From Trebonia sp963773105 (GTDB lineage: Bacteria > Actinomycetota > Actinomycetes > Streptosporangiales > Streptosporangiaceae): a stretch of 64,000 nt of DNA. The notes under the pieces were generated by a model, which ran no database searches, had not been told where the DNA came from, and was given only the letters and a program-made list of their open reading frames with translations. The stretch lies in assembly GCA_963773105.1 (NCBI GenBank), contig CAVZAA010000001.1, forward strand, positions 310,001 to 374,000, read 5' to 3'. Below, piece after piece: positions 26,221 to 35,175 of this stretch; within the stretch, counting starts at the first letter, position 1; every line of letters begins with the position of its first letter. The position numbers and the translations under genes are program-made.

Positions 26221-27233
26221 CGGTAGTGATGCCTGCAGGCGTCGCCGTGGCGCGTGACCTGGTCGGCCCTGCGACGGAGGCCGCGATCAACCGGCTGAGC
26301 CCTGGCGTCCGCCGGGTCGCCGCCTATCACTACGGCCTCGCCGACGCGGAGGGTAACCCGGTTCGGGTCGGCAGCGGCAAGGCGCTGCGCCCCGCGCTCG
26401 CGCTGCTGTCCGCCCGCGCCGCCGGCGTGCCCGCCGAGCGCGGGGTGATGGCGGCGGTCGCGGTGGAGCTGGTGCACAACTTCTCGCTGCTGCACGACGA
26501 CATCATGGACGGCGACACCGAGCGGCGGCACCGGCCGACCGCGTGGACGGTGTTCGGCGTCGGAGCGGCCATCCTGGCCGGCGACGCGCTGCTCGCCCTC
26601 GCCAACGAGCTGGTGCTCGAGGACATCGCGCCGGGCGGCCCGTGGGCGGCGCGCTGCCTCTCCACCGCCGTCCAGCGGCTGATCACCGGGCAGAGCGAGG
26701 ACCTGGCGTTCGAGTCGCGGGGCGACGTGACCCTGCCCGAGTGCATCGAGATGGCGGGCGACAAGACCGCCGCGCTGATGGCGTGCGCCTGCACGATCGG
26801 CGCGGTCCACGTGGGGGCGTCGCCCGAGCTCGCGATGGGCCTGGCGGAGTTCGGCGGCCACGTCGGCCTGGCGTTCCAGCTCACCGACGACCTGCTCGGC
26901 ATCTGGGGCGCGACCGAGGTGACGGGCAAGCCGGTCCGCGCCGACCTCCGCGCCCGCAAGAAGTCGCTCCCGGTGGTGGCCGCGCTGACCAGCGGGACCC
27001 CGGAGGCGGTCGAGCTCAAGGCGCTGCTCGCCCGGGAGGACGAGCTGTCGGAGGACGACCTGGTGCGGGCGTCCGACCTGATCATCGCGGCCGGGGGCAA
27101 GGCGTGGGCCGAGAAGGAGGCCGACGACCGTCTCGCCGCGGCCGCCGCGTCCCTCGACGGCATCGGCGTCCCGGCCGACGTCCGGGCCGAGTTCATCGCC
27201 ATCGCCGAGTTCATCACCGCGAGGCAGTGGTAG
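26217..27233 (+). CDS. polyprenyl diphosphate synthase (FPP/GGPP synthase type)
   Basis: A 338-residue trans-isoprenyl diphosphate synthase, likely making the farnesyl diphosphate used by HpnD. The first Asp-rich motif is LLHDDIMDGD. The second is TDDLLGIWG, a DDxxG variant seen in many actinobacterial members. The GTG start overlaps the hpnE stop by 4 bp. The product chain length cannot be settled from sequence alone, but its place between hpnE and shc argues for C15 supply. Confidence 0.9.
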   Translation: MTVVMPAGVAVARDLVGPATEAAINRLSPGVRRVAAYHYGLADAEGNPVRVGSGKALRPALALLSARAAGVPAERGVMAAVAVELVHNFSLLHDDIMDGDTERRHRPTAWTVFGVGAAILAGDALLALANELVLEDIAPGGPWAARCLSTAVQRLITGQSEDLAFESRGDVTLPECIEMAGDKTAALMACACTIGAVHVGASPELAMGLAEFGGHVGLAFQLTDDLLGIWGATEVTGKPVRADLRARKKSLPVVAALTSGTPEAVELKALLAREDELSEDDLVRASDLIIAAGGKAWAEKEADDRLAAAAASLDGIGVPADVRAEFIAIAEFITARQW

Positions 27234-27237
27234 CCAG

Positions 27238-29298
27238 ATGACGACGGTAGCCAGGAGAGCGCCCACGCGGGGCACGGAGGCGGCGGGTGCCGCCGCCCGC
27301 CTGCGGGACCTCATCGTCATGCCCGCCCCCCGGGTAACCGCGGCCTCGGCCGCCGAGGCGATTGATGAAATGCCGGGACGGCCGGACGCGCTGGCGCCCG
27401 GTGGCACGGAAGCGCCGCTCACGGAGACGTTCGGCATCCGCGACGTCGCCGCCGGCACGCTGGACCGGGCCCGCGACCACCTGCTGCAGCTTCAGGATCC
27501 GCACGGCTGGTGGATCGGCGAGCTCGAGACCAACGTCACCATGGACGCCGAGGACGTGCTGCTGAGGCATTTCCTCGGCATCCTGACCGAGGTGGAGCTG
27601 GCCGAGACGGCCGGCTGGATCAGGTCGCAGCAGCGCGACGACGGCACCTGGGCCAACTTCTACGGCGGACCGGGCGACCTGTCCACCACGGTCGAGGCCT
27701 ACGTGGCGCTCAAGCTGGCGGGCGACCCGGTCGACGCGCCGCACATGAAGCGCGCGGCCGACTGGATCACGGCCAGCGGCGGTCTGACCGCTACCCGCGT
27801 CTTCACCAGGATCTGGCTCGCGATCAGCGGCCTGTGGTCCTGGGACGACCTGCCCGTCATCCCGCCTGAGGTCATCTACCTGCCGTCCTGGGTTCCGCTG
27901 AACATCTACGACTGGGGCTGCTGGGCCAGGCAGACCATCGTCGCGCTGGCCGTCGTGTCCAGCTTCAAGCCGAGCAAGCCGCTCCCGTTCGCCCTCGACG
28001 AGCTGTACGCCCGAGTGCCCGGCCGCCCGCCCAAGGCGGACAACCGGGATCCCTGGTCGCTGGCGTTCAACGGACTCGACCAGGCGCTGCACAAGATCGA
28101 GCCGAGGCTGCCCAAGCGGGCCAGAAGGGCCGCGCGCAGGCGCTGCACCGACTGGATCATCGCCCGCCAGGAGGCCGACGGCTGCTGGGGCGGCATCCAG
28201 CCGCCCTGGGTCTACTCGATCATGGCGCTGCACCTGATGGGCTACGGCCTCGACTCCCCGGTAGTCAAGAAGGCGGTCGACGCCCTCGACCGGTTCACGA
28301 TCAAGGAGGACGGCATCCGCCGCCTTGAGGCGTGCCAGTCCCCGGTCTGGGACACCGTGCTGTCCATGATCGCCCTCGCCGACGCCGGACTCGAGCAGGA
28401 CCACCCGGCCCTGATCGCCAGCGCCAACTGGGTGCTCGACGAGGAGATCCGCCAGCCCGGCGACTGGCAGGTCCGGCGCCCGCACACCGCCCCCGGCGGC
28501 TGGGCGTTCGAGTTCGACAACGACAACTACGCCGACACCGACGACACCGCCGAGGTGATCCTGGCACTGCGGCGCACCGGGACCGACAACCGGGCGGCGA
28601 TCTGGCGCGGCCTGCGCTGGCTCGAGGGCATGCAGTGCAAGGACGGCGGCTGGGGCGCGTTCGACGCCGACAACACCCGCCAGCTGGTCAATAAGCTGCC
28701 GTTCTGCGACTTCGGGGCGGTCATAGACCCGCCCAGCGCCGACGTCACCGCGCACATCGTGGAGGCGTTCGCGGCCGAGGGGCTTGCGGACGAGACCGCC
28801 TGCAGGAGAGGCGTCATCTGGCTGCTCAAGCACCAGGAGGAAGACGGGTCCTGGTTCGGCCGCTGGGGCGCGAACTACCTCTACGGCACTGGCGCGGTGG
28901 TGCCCGCGCTGATCGCGGCCGGGGTCAAGCCGAACAAGCCGCAGATCCGCCGGGCGGTCGCCTGGCTGGAGGAGCACCAGAACGAGGACGGCGGCTGGGG
29001 CGAGGACATGCGCTCCTACGACGACCCGAAGACCTGGGCAGGCCGGGGCGCGTCCACCGCCTCGCAGACCGCCTGGGCGCTGCTGGCGCTGCTGGCGGCG
29101 GGCGAAGAGGAGAGCAAGGCCACCGAGCGAGGCATCCGCTGGCTGGCCGAGACCCAGCGCCCGGACGGGACCTGGGACGAGCCCTACTTCACCGGGACCG
29201 GCTTTCCCGGTGACTTCTACCTGAACTACCACCTGTACCGGCTGGCGTTCCCGGTCTCCGCGCTCGGCAGATACGTAAGGGGTTCACGCCATGACTGA
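27238..29298 (+). CDS. shc: squalene-hopene cyclase
   Basis: A 686-residue membrane-associated class II triterpene cyclase that folds squalene to hopene/hopanol. The protonating DXDD motif is Asp433-Thr-Asp435-Asp436 (DTDDTAEV). Several QW repeats are visible (QDPHGWWIGELE, QQRDDGTWANFYGG, CKDGGWGAFDADNT, QEEDGSWFGRWG, QNEDGGWGED, QRPDGTWDE), and the C-terminus GTGFPGDFYLNYHLYR is typical. It is slightly longer than many bacterial enzymes because of an Ala-rich N-terminal 60 residues. It lies 4 bp after the prenyl synthase and overlaps the next gene by 8 bp. Confidence 0.97.
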   Translation: MTTVARRAPTRGTEAAGAAARLRDLIVMPAPRVTAASAAEAIDEMPGRPDALAPGGTEAPLTETFGIRDVAAGTLDRARDHLLQLQDPHGWWIGELETNVTMDAEDVLLRHFLGILTEVELAETAGWIRSQQRDDGTWANFYGGPGDLSTTVEAYVALKLAGDPVDAPHMKRAADWITASGGLTATRVFTRIWLAISGLWSWDDLPVIPPEVIYLPSWVPLNIYDWGCWARQTIVALAVVSSFKPSKPLPFALDELYARVPGRPPKADNRDPWSLAFNGLDQALHKIEPRLPKRARRAARRRCTDWIIARQEADGCWGGIQPPWVYSIMALHLMGYGLDSPVVKKAVDALDRFTIKEDGIRRLEACQSPVWDTVLSMIALADAGLEQDHPALIASANWVLDEEIRQPGDWQVRRPHTAPGGWAFEFDNDNYADTDDTAEVILALRRTGTDNRAAIWRGLRWLEGMQCKDGGWGAFDADNTRQLVNKLPFCDFGAVIDPPSADVTAHIVEAFAAEGLADETACRRGVIWLLKHQEEDGSWFGRWGANYLYGTGAVVPALIAAGVKPNKPQIRRAVAWLEEHQNEDGGWGEDMRSYDDPKTWAGRGASTASQTAWALLALLAAGEEESKATERGIRWLAETQRPDGTWDEPYFTGTGFPGDFYLNYHLYRLAFPVSALGRYVRGSRHD

Positions 29299-30931
29299 GA
29301 CCATTCCCCAGCCCCGGCTTGCCGAGGAGGCGGCCGTGGCCGATTCCCAGGCGGTCGGGGCGGGGCTGCTCGTCTACGCGCCGCTCCGGTTTGAGGCCAA
29401 CGCGGTCCGCCGCGGCCTCACCCGGCCGACCAGCCACGTCCAGCGCACGGGCATGGGCGCCACCCGATCGAGGAAGTCGGCCGCCCAGAGTAAGCCCGGT
29501 CCGTTCGGAGCGATGGTTGTGATGGGCACCGCGGCGGGGCTGGCCGCCGACCTCAGCCCCGGCGACCTGGTCGTCGCCACCGAAGTGAGCGACGGCGAGA
29601 CCACCGTGACGCTGCCGGGGGCCGACCTGCTCGCGGCCGAACTGCGGCGGGCCGGCCTGAACGCCCGGGCGGGCAAGATCCGCACAGTGAGCAAGCTCGT
29701 CAAGTCGTCCGACCGGGCCCGGCTGGCAGCCGACGGCTACCTGGCGGCCGACATGGAGTCGGCCGCGCTCGTGGGCGCGGTCAAGGGCCTGGTGCCGTCG
29801 GCCAAGGAGCCGGCCGAGGCCGGCCCGCTCGGCGACGGGGACGCGGCGGGGATCGCGGTCGCCACGGCGGGACGTCCGCTGGCCGTGATCCGGGCGGTCT
29901 CCGACTCCGGGTTCGGCCCGGGCATGGTCTCCGGCGGGATGGCCGCGCTGCGCGCGCTGCGGGCGGCCGCGCCGGTCGCCGAGCGGTGGGCCGCCGCCTG
30001 CCGCGAGCGGACGGTGCTGCTGGCCGGGCCGAGGTCGTTCTGCGCGGGCGTCGAGCGGGCGATCGAGATCGTGGAGCGGGCCCTCGAGCTGCGCGGCGCG
30101 CCGGTTTACGTGCGCAAGCAGATCGTGCACAACACCCGGGTGGTGTCCGACCTGGAGCAGCGGGGCGCGATCTTCGTCGACGAGCTCGACGAGGTGCCCA
30201 ACGGCGCGACGGTCGTGTTCTCCGCGCACGGCGTCTCGCCCGCGGTCCGCACCGACGCCTCCGAGCGGTCCCTGTCGGTGATCGACGCCACCTGCCCGCT
30301 GGTGTCGAAGGTGCACGCGGAGGCGCGCCGGTTCGCCGAGAAGGGGTACACGGTCGCGCTGATCGGTCACGCGGGCCACGAGGAGGTCGAGGGCACGCTG
30401 GGCGAGGCCCCCGACTCGACGGTGCTGGTGCAGACCGCCGCCGACGTGGCGTCGCTATCGGTCGAGGACCCGTCCAAGGTCGCCTACCTGATGCAGACCA
30501 CGCTCGCCATCGACGAGGCGGCCGACGTGTCCGGTGCGCTGCGGGAGAAGTTCCCGCAGATGCGCGCGCCGGGCAGCGACGACATCTGCTACGCGACGAC
30601 CAACCGGCAGGCCGCCGTCCGCGCGGTCGCGGTGGAGGCGGACGTGGTCCTCGTCGCGGGCTCCAAGAACTCCTCCAACTCGGTGCGGCTGGTCGAGCGC
30701 TCCGAGCGCGAGGGCACGCCCGCCCACCTGATCGACGGGGCCACGGACATCGACCTGTCCTGGCTGGCCGACGCGTCGGTGGTCGGGCTCACGGCGGGGG
30801 CATCCGCGCCCCCGGCGGTAGTAAGCGAGATCATCACCGCGCTGTCCGGGCTCGGCACGGTGACGGTGACCGAACGGGTCACCACTACCGAATCAGTTCA
30901 GTTCGGCCTGCCTAGGGAGGTACGGCGCTAA
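29291..30931 (+). CDS. HpnG (adenosylhopane nucleosidase/phosphorylase) fused to IspH
   Basis: A 546-residue two-enzyme fusion. Residues 1-235 form a nucleoside-phosphorylase-like HpnG domain (GLLVYAPLRFEANAVRRGL, MGTAAGLAADLSPGDLVVAT, ADMESAAL), which removes adenine from adenosylhopane. Residues 240-546 are a full IspH, the [4Fe-4S] 4-hydroxy-3-methylbut-2-enyl diphosphate reductase that ends the MEP pathway. Cluster cysteines are Cys251 (GPRSFCAGVERAI), Cys335 (DATCPLVSK) and Cys433 (CYATTNRQ), with the active-site GHEEVEGT also present. No frame break lies between the domains. It overlaps shc by 8 bp and its stop directly abuts the hpnH ATG. Confidence 0.9.
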   Translation: MTETIPQPRLAEEAAVADSQAVGAGLLVYAPLRFEANAVRRGLTRPTSHVQRTGMGATRSRKSAAQSKPGPFGAMVVMGTAAGLAADLSPGDLVVATEVSDGETTVTLPGADLLAAELRRAGLNARAGKIRTVSKLVKSSDRARLAADGYLAADMESAALVGAVKGLVPSAKEPAEAGPLGDGDAAGIAVATAGRPLAVIRAVSDSGFGPGMVSGGMAALRALRAAAPVAERWAAACRERTVLLAGPRSFCAGVERAIEIVERALELRGAPVYVRKQIVHNTRVVSDLEQRGAIFVDELDEVPNGATVVFSAHGVSPAVRTDASERSLSVIDATCPLVSKVHAEARRFAEKGYTVALIGHAGHEEVEGTLGEAPDSTVLVQTAADVASLSVEDPSKVAYLMQTTLAIDEAADVSGALREKFPQMRAPGSDDICYATTNRQAAVRAVAVEADVVLVAGSKNSSNSVRLVERSEREGTPAHLIDGATDIDLSWLADASVVGLTAGASAPPAVVSEIITALSGLGTVTVTERVTTTESVQFGLPREVRR

Positions 30932-31942
30932 ATGTCTATGCCACTTCGCGTCAGCTTGCGCATCGGGACGCACCTGATGAAGCAGAAGCTGTCTGGCAAT
31001 AAGAAGTTCCCGTTGCTGGTCGAGCTCGAGCCGTTGTTCGCCTGCAACCTCAAGTGCAACGGCTGCGGGAAGATCCAGCACCCGGCGAACATCCTCAAGC
31101 AGCGGATGTCGGTCGAGCAGGCGGTTGGCGCGATCGAAGAGGCCAACGCGCCGATGGTCTCCATCGCCGGCGGCGAGCCGCTGATGCACCCGCAGATCGA
31201 GGTGATCGTGCAGGAGCTGATCAAGCGCAAGAAGTTCGTCTTCCTCTGCACCAACGCGGTGCTGCTGCCCAAGCACCTGCACAAGTTCAAGCCGTCGCCC
31301 TACTTCCGCTGGGTGGTGCACATCGACGGGCTGCGCGAGCGGCACGACGAGTCGGTGTCCAAGGAGGGCGTGTTCGACCAGGCCGTCGAGGCCATCAAGA
31401 TGGCGAAGGCGGCCGGCTTCAAGGTCAACACCAACACCACGTTCTTCAACACCGACACCCCCCAGACCGTCATCGAGGTGCTCGACTACCTCAACGACGA
31501 GCTGGGCGTCGACGACCTGCAGATCTCGCCCGGATACGCCTACGAGAAGGCACCCGACCAGGAGCACTTCCTTGGCGTCGAGGAGACCAGGGAGATGTTC
31601 CGCAAGGCGTTCGCGGACGGCCGCAGGAAGAAGTGGCGTCTCATGCACACGCCGCTCTTCCTCGACTTCCTCGAGGGCAAGGTCGAGTACGAGTGCACCG
31701 CCTGGTCGATCCCGTCGTACTCGCTGTTCGGCTGGCAGAAGCCGTGCTACCTGATGTCCGACGGCTACACCGAGACCTACAAGGAGCTCATCGAGACGAC
31801 CGAGTGGGAGAAGTACGGCCGGGGCAAGGACCCCCGCTGCGCCAACTGCATGGCGCACTGCGGCTACGAGCCCTCGGCCGTCATCGCCACCATGTCGTCG
31901 CTCAAGGAAGGCATCCGCGCCCTCCGCGAATCCGGCGTCTAA
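30932..31942 (+). CDS. hpnH: radical SAM adenosylhopene transferase HpnH
   Basis: A 336-residue radical SAM enzyme that adds the adenosyl radical to diploptene to form adenosylhopane, the first step of side-chain extension. The cluster motif CNLKCNGC and the SAM-contacting AGGEPLMHP are both present. Late cysteines in DPRCANCMAHCGYEPS suggest the usual family C-terminus. GGGAGG lies 11 bp before the ATG, which directly follows the stop of the HpnG-IspH gene. It is the last gene of the operon and a hairpin terminator follows 13 bp after the stop. Confidence 0.96.
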   Translation: MSMPLRVSLRIGTHLMKQKLSGNKKFPLLVELEPLFACNLKCNGCGKIQHPANILKQRMSVEQAVGAIEEANAPMVSIAGGEPLMHPQIEVIVQELIKRKKFVFLCTNAVLLPKHLHKFKPSPYFRWVVHIDGLRERHDESVSKEGVFDQAVEAIKMAKAAGFKVNTNTTFFNTDTPQTVIEVLDYLNDELGVDDLQISPGYAYEKAPDQEHFLGVEETREMFRKAFADGRRKKWRLMHTPLFLDFLEGKVEYECTAWSIPSYSLFGWQKPCYLMSDGYTETYKELIETTEWEKYGRGKDPRCANCMAHCGYEPSAVIATMSSLKEGIRALRESGV

Positions 31943-31955
31943 CTACCCTCAACGC

Positions 31956-31991
31956 GTTCGGCCCGCCGAGAACCCATTCGGCGGGCCGAAC
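31956..31991. terminator. terminator hairpin after the hopanoid operon
   Basis: GTTCGGCCCGCCGA pairs with TTCGGCGGGCCGAAC around a short loop, 13 bp after the hpnH stop. Confidence 0.75.
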
Positions 31992-32042
31992 CCGCAGTTG
32001 CGCACCACTCGCGCCCAGCCCCCACCCCACCCGCCATGCGCT

Positions 32043-32087
32043 ATCGGGTGTTGTTCGGGTCGTATAGCGCCCCCAACAACACCCGAT
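32043..32087. terminator. second hairpin downstream of the hopanoid operon
   Basis: ATCGGGTGTTGTT and AACAACACCCGAT form a perfect 13-bp stem with a 19-nt loop. It could be a backup terminator or a structured 3' element. No U-tract follows on the plus strand. Confidence 0.5.
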
Positions 32088-32237
32088 CATGCTTCCTGCC
32101 GGTGACGCGGCCGCTGCTACCACGGAGCGGGGGCCTCCGGTAGTGGTTATCCACAGGCAAGGGGCAAACTGGGCATGTTATTCACAGGCTTGGGACGTCC
32201 ATCGCTTGGGGTGCCTCGGGATGGCGACGCTTGATCC

Positions 32238-32659
32238 ATGGCCCTGGAAATTCCCGAGGAGTGCCGAGAGCTCCTCGTTAGTCAAAGTGGCGTCATCGGG
32301 CGGTCGAGCGATGGTACCTGCGTGGCGTTGAGCGTCGGCATAAGCTTCCCGTCGCCACGCGTCAGGCGCGCATCAAGGTCGGCGGCGGGAGCATCTACCT
32401 GGACAACCTGTATGAGGAATATCAGGTGTGCGTGGAATTGGACGGGGGCGCCGCCCATCCCGCAGGGCAGCAGTGGCGCGATAAACGGCGCGATAGGCGG
32501 AACCTCGCGGTCGAGAAAATCGTCACCATGCGCTTTGGGTACCTGGACCTTTGCACGCAGGAAGCGCGGTGCCGGACTGCGGCGGAGGTTGTCGGCGTTC
32601 TCCGCGACAGGGGGGCCCAGGTCGGCGCCGGCTGCCGTCTTGCGGGCTGCCCCGTCTAA
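32238..32659 (+). pseudogene. internally deleted DUF559 / endonuclease-fold protein relic
   Basis: The first about 30 codons (MALEIPEECRELLVSQSGV) match the N-terminal DNA-binding part of the common actinobacterial proteins that end in a DUF559 Vsr-like nuclease domain. After a jump near 32325 the frame changes. Only the nuclease-like end remains: RQARIKVGGGSIYLDNLYEE, then VCVELDGGAAHPAGQQWRDK and MRFGYLDLC. About half of the usual protein is missing, so this is a deletion derivative. The flanks hold only hairpins. Confidence 0.7.
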
Positions 32660-32933
32660 CGAAAGACCGGCGGTTCGCCGAAGGACCGGATGCCTGATGT
32701 TAGGGCAGGAGTTGACGGCCCTGTTTGGCGAAAGATTGCGGCGCGATTGCCGGATGCTGAAGGGCGCTGAGGGAGCGCGCGTTGATGGGCTGTTCGGAGC
32801 CTTGGCTCAGGTACCCCTCAGGTATGAACGCCAGAGTTCATGGCGGTGCGGACGTCACGCCGGGGTTTGATGCGCTCCCCCGAGCGAGACCAGTCCGCAC
32901 CGCCATTTATCTGCTAATCCGCTGAGGAGTCTG
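32660..32933. other. intergenic region with a perfect 14-bp inverted repeat
   Basis: Arms ATGGCGGTGCGGAC (32840-32853) and GTCCGCACCGCCAT (32893-32906) are separated by 39 bp and lie 28 bp before the ABC permease start. It may be an operator, a long RNA hairpin in the leader, or the ends of a vanished small element. Nothing else is recognised in this stretch. Confidence 0.55.
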
Positions 32934-34472
32934 ATGTTCTTCACTTACCTCTGGCGCGAGTTGCGCCGCCGGGCGCGCCAGGCGATCTTCATAGCCATCG
33001 GGCTGGCGCTCGGGATCGGGCTGGTGATCACGGTGACCGCGGCGGCGGCCGGGGTCAAGAACGCCCAGGCGTCCGTGTTGCACTCGCTGTACGGCGTGGG
33101 TACCGACATCACGGTGTCCAAAACCCCGACCGCCGGGTCCGGAGGCCCGCAGTCGTTCGGGTTCGGTTTCCGAACCGGCACCACCTCGCGGCCCGCGGCG
33201 GGGACCAAGATCGACACTGAGTCTCTGCGCAGCACCGGCCTTGGCACCATCGCGTCGACATCGGTAACCGCGATCTCGTCCATCAAGGACGTCGCGGCGG
33301 TGGCGGGCGGGCTTGAGCTCACCGATACGAAGATCACCGGCACGATTCCTGCGATCAACTCGAGCGGTGGCTCGGGCGGCGGTTTCGGCGGTGGGACAGG
33401 CGGCGGTACTAGCGGTTCAGGCGGCCAGAGCTTCCGCTCCTCGTTCACGCCCACCACGTTCACCGTGGACGGCGTGGACCTCGGCACCGGTGAGCTCGGC
33501 CCGCTCAGCACCGGCAAGCTCTCCTCGGGCGCGACGTTCACCACCGCGGACACGACCGCGCATTTGGCGCTGGTGGACTCGAACTACGCCACCTCGAACA
33601 AGATCAAGGTCGGCAGCACGGTCACCATCGACAAGACGAGCTTCAAGGTCATCGGCGTTGTGACCGCGCCGTCCGGCGACACTCCGCCCGACTACTACAT
33701 CCCCCTCACCGTGGCACAGACCCTCGCCAGCATGAAGAATGACGTCAACCAGGTTTACGTGACGGCCACCAGCGGCCAGGACATCACCTCCGTGGCCAGC
33801 GCGATCAGCAAGGCCATCCCCGGCGCGACCGTGACCGACCAGGACTCGCTCGCGAGTCAGGTCACCGGCTCGATCTCAAGCGCGTCGTCACTCGCCAACA
33901 ACCTCGGCAAGTGGCTCGCGATCGCGGTCCTGATCGCGGCGTTCCTGCTGGCCAGCCTGCTCACGATGTCGGCCGTCTCGCGGCGCATCCGTGAGTTCGG
34001 CACGCTGAAGGCGCTCGGCTGGAAGAGCCGCCGGGTGGTCGGCCAGGTGATGGGCGAGTCGATCGCGATCGGCATCGTCGGCGGCGCCCTCGGCGTCGGG
34101 CTCGGCTTCCTAGGCGCGTTCGCCGTCGGCAAGTTCGCCCACCCGCTGACGGCCTCGCTCGCCAGCGGCACCACCGGAAACGCAACGCCGGGGGGCGCGC
34201 GGACCTTCACCGGCGGCGGCTTCGGCGCTGGCGGCTACGGCGGCTTCCCCGGCGGTGGCACCGGCACCGGGACCGGCTCGTTCACCGGCGGCTTCGCCCA
34301 CGCGGCCAGCACCGCGGCCACCGTCACCGAGCACCTGAGCGCACCGGTCACGGTCGGCGCGGTGCTCGCCGCGGTGATCCTCGCGGTCCTCGGCGGGCTG
34401 ATCGCCGGATCGTTCGGCGGCTGGCGGGCGGCGCGACTGCGCCCGGCCGCGGCCCTGTCCAAGGTCGCCTGA
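32934..34472 (+). CDS. ABC transporter permease, MacB/FtsX type
   Basis: A 512-residue membrane protein with the four-helix MacB/FtsX layout: TM1 near 15-35, a large extracytoplasmic domain (about 40-315), then three C-terminal helices (near 322-345, 370-400 and 465-495). The family motif appears as SAVSRRIREFGTLKALGWKS. Two glycine-rich inserts are unusual: one near 143-162 (GGSGGGFGGGTGGGTSG) and one in the last extracytoplasmic loop (about 422-450, GGGFGAGGYGGFPGGGTGTG). GAGGAG precedes the ATG. The ATPase follows after 25 bp. The substrate is unknown. Such systems act on lipoproteins, peptides or envelope stress. Confidence 0.9.
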   Translation: MFFTYLWRELRRRARQAIFIAIGLALGIGLVITVTAAAAGVKNAQASVLHSLYGVGTDITVSKTPTAGSGGPQSFGFGFRTGTTSRPAAGTKIDTESLRSTGLGTIASTSVTAISSIKDVAAVAGGLELTDTKITGTIPAINSSGGSGGGFGGGTGGGTSGSGGQSFRSSFTPTTFTVDGVDLGTGELGPLSTGKLSSGATFTTADTTAHLALVDSNYATSNKIKVGSTVTIDKTSFKVIGVVTAPSGDTPPDYYIPLTVAQTLASMKNDVNQVYVTATSGQDITSVASAISKAIPGATVTDQDSLASQVTGSISSASSLANNLGKWLAIAVLIAAFLLASLLTMSAVSRRIREFGTLKALGWKSRRVVGQVMGESIAIGIVGGALGVGLGFLGAFAVGKFAHPLTASLASGTTGNATPGGARTFTGGGFGAGGYGGFPGGGTGTGTGSFTGGFAHAASTAATVTEHLSAPVTVGAVLAAVILAVLGGLIAGSFGGWRAARLRPAAALSKVA

Positions 34473-34497
34473 CGGCCGGATTGAGGGAGACAAACTC

Positions 34498-35175
34498 ATG
34501 TACAAGCTCACAGATGTCAAGAAGGACTACCCCAAGGGCCGCCAGACGGTCCACGCGCTCCAGGGCGTCGACCTGGAGATCGCCGACGGCGAGTGGATGG
34601 CCATTCAGGGGCCGACCGGCCACGGCAAGTCCACCCTGCTGCAGATCCTGGGCGGCCTCGACCGGGCCAGCTCGGGCTCGGTCCTCCTCGACGGCACCGA
34701 TCTGACCAGGCTGGGCGAGGGGCCGATGACGAAGGTGCGGGCCAGCACGATCGGCTTCATCTTCCAGACGTTCAACCTGATCCCGACCCTGTCGGCGCAG
34801 GAAAACGTGGAGACGGCGCTGGTACCGCTCGGGGTCAGCGACAAGTCGCGCAAGGCGCGCGCGGCCGAGGCGCTGGCCTCGGTCGGGCTCGCCGACCGGG
34901 CCGGGCACCTGCCGTCGGAACTCTCGGGCGGCCAGCAGCAGCGCACGGCGATCGCCCGTGCGCTGGTGAAGGAGCCCAAGGTGTTGCTGGCGGACGAGCC
35001 GACCGGCAACCTGGACGAGGACACCCGCGATGAGATCATCGCCCTGCTGGAGAAGCTCTGGCAGGACAAGGGGCTGTCCATGGTCATGGTGACCCACGAC
35101 AGCTCCGTCGCCCGCCGCGCCCAGCGGCTGGGGACGATGCGCAACGGCAAGCTCACCGTCAAGCAGAAGGTCTAG
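34498..35175 (+). CDS. ABC transporter ATP-binding protein, MacB/LolD type
   Basis: A 225-residue ATPase paired with the permease upstream. Walker A is GPTGHGKSTLLQ, with His in place of the common Ser before GKS. The Q-loop is in IFQTFNLIPTLSAQENVE, the signature is LSGGQQQRTAIARAL and Walker B is VLLADEPTGNLD. GGGAG lies about 9 bp before the ATG. The last 17 bp overlap the 3' end of the convergent kinase gene. Confidence 0.93.
   Translation: MYKLTDVKKDYPKGRQTVHALQGVDLEIADGEWMAIQGPTGHGKSTLLQILGGLDRASSGSVLLDGTDLTRLGEGPMTKVRASTIGFIFQTFNLIPTLSAQENVETALVPLGVSDKSRKARAAEALASVGLADRAGHLPSELSGGQQQRTAIARALVKEPKVLLADEPTGNLDEDTRDEIIALLEKLWQDKGLSMVMVTHDSSVARRAQRLGTMRNGKLTVKQKV

Noticed and set aside
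27214..29232. A 672-codon open frame antisense to the squalene-hopene cyclase
   Set aside because: No recognisable motif and no ribosome site. It is fully explained by codon bias of the cyclase gene.
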